A DNA stretch of 5,923 nt, from the NCBI GenBank assembly GCA_030619365.1, contig JAUXBQ010000166.1:1-5923 (forward strand), given 5' to 3'. This stretch comes from a candidate division FCPU426 bacterium (GTDB lineage Bacteria; Oederibacteriota; JAAXVQ01; JAUVAV01). Made by a program: the position numbers and the translations under genes. Below are positions 5,837 to 5,923 of this stretch, in pieces. Below the pieces are notes generated by a model that worked only from the letters and a program-made list of their open reading frames with translations, did no database searches and had not been told where the DNA came from. Each line of letters begins with the position of its first letter. The first letter of the stretch is position 1.

Positions 5837-5923
5837 CTGTTTTATCCCATATCCCTGGCCCTGGCGCTTATTTGGCTGGTCGTGGGAATCGTGGAGTTCA
5901 TGGTCATGGGCATCGTGGCGGCA
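5837..5923 (+). pseudogene. 5'-truncated second copy of the membrane-protein gene (last helix), open at window edge
   Basis: Bases 5842-5923 repeat 1902-1983 with a single difference (T at 5852 for C at 1912), and 5853-5923 is identical over 71 bp up to the window end. In the same reading frame it encodes LFYPISLALALIW and onward, matching residues from Tyr101 of the intact protein. Upstream an in-frame TAG at 5816-5818 is followed by no ATG, GTG or TTG, so helices 1-3 and the start are missing. The bases CTGTTTTA at 5837-5844 also match 1861-1868, codons for Leu-Phe-Tyr. The copy could therefore descend from a gene that lost 12 codons internally as well as its 5' part. It may be a pseudogene fragment, the edge of a tandem or dispersed duplication, or an assembly-end effect. 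Confidence 0.7.

Overview
This 5.9 kb window looks like chromosomal DNA from an uncultured Gram-negative-type bacterium. The evidence is an outer-membrane-type glycine-zipper lipoprotein, and a very large secreted enzyme with a long Thr/Pro linker and a C-terminal 'YPNP ... GIYLARI ... KLKVAVI' domain. That linker and tail, together with 9-10 bp-period intergenic repeats, remind me of candidate-phylum genomes such as Omnitrophota or Goldiibacteriota. This placement is an impression, not a demonstration.

Layout. (a) 1-153, minus strand: N-terminus of a glycine-zipper lipoprotein, cut by the left edge. (b) 154-670: AT-rich intergenic region with no convincing gene. It holds a nested inverted-repeat element (314-515) flanked by short-period 'CACGAA'-type repeats, and a TATAAT box just before the next gene. 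(c) 671-1327, plus: HD-domain metal-dependent phosphohydrolase. (d) 1328-1602: a 115-bp imperfect hairpin with 10-bp-period arms, then a promoter and a strong ribosome binding site. (e) 1603-2001, plus: small four-helix membrane protein of unknown function. (f) 2001-2102: a convergent spacer made of GTAGGGGC-type repeats that contributes to both flanking stop codons. (g) 2098-5667, minus: secreted multidomain glycoside hydrolase with two malectin-like domains, a glucoamylase-like/GH144-type catalytic domain, a beta-sandwich domain, a Thr/Pro linker and a C-terminal sorting/FlgD-like domain. (h) 5837-5923, plus: a 5'-truncated second copy of the last membrane helix of gene (e), running off the right edge.

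The genes do not form an operon: orientations alternate and the gaps hold repeats. The best-supported individual function is the secreted enzyme, probably acting on a glucan outside the cytoplasm. No defence system, CRISPR array, transposase, tRNA or rRNA was seen. The main oddities are the repeats: the 3.94-kb-spaced direct repeat bracketing the glycosidase gene (either a real duplication or an assembly-end effect), the nested palindrome at 314-515, and the repeat-built convergent spacer.
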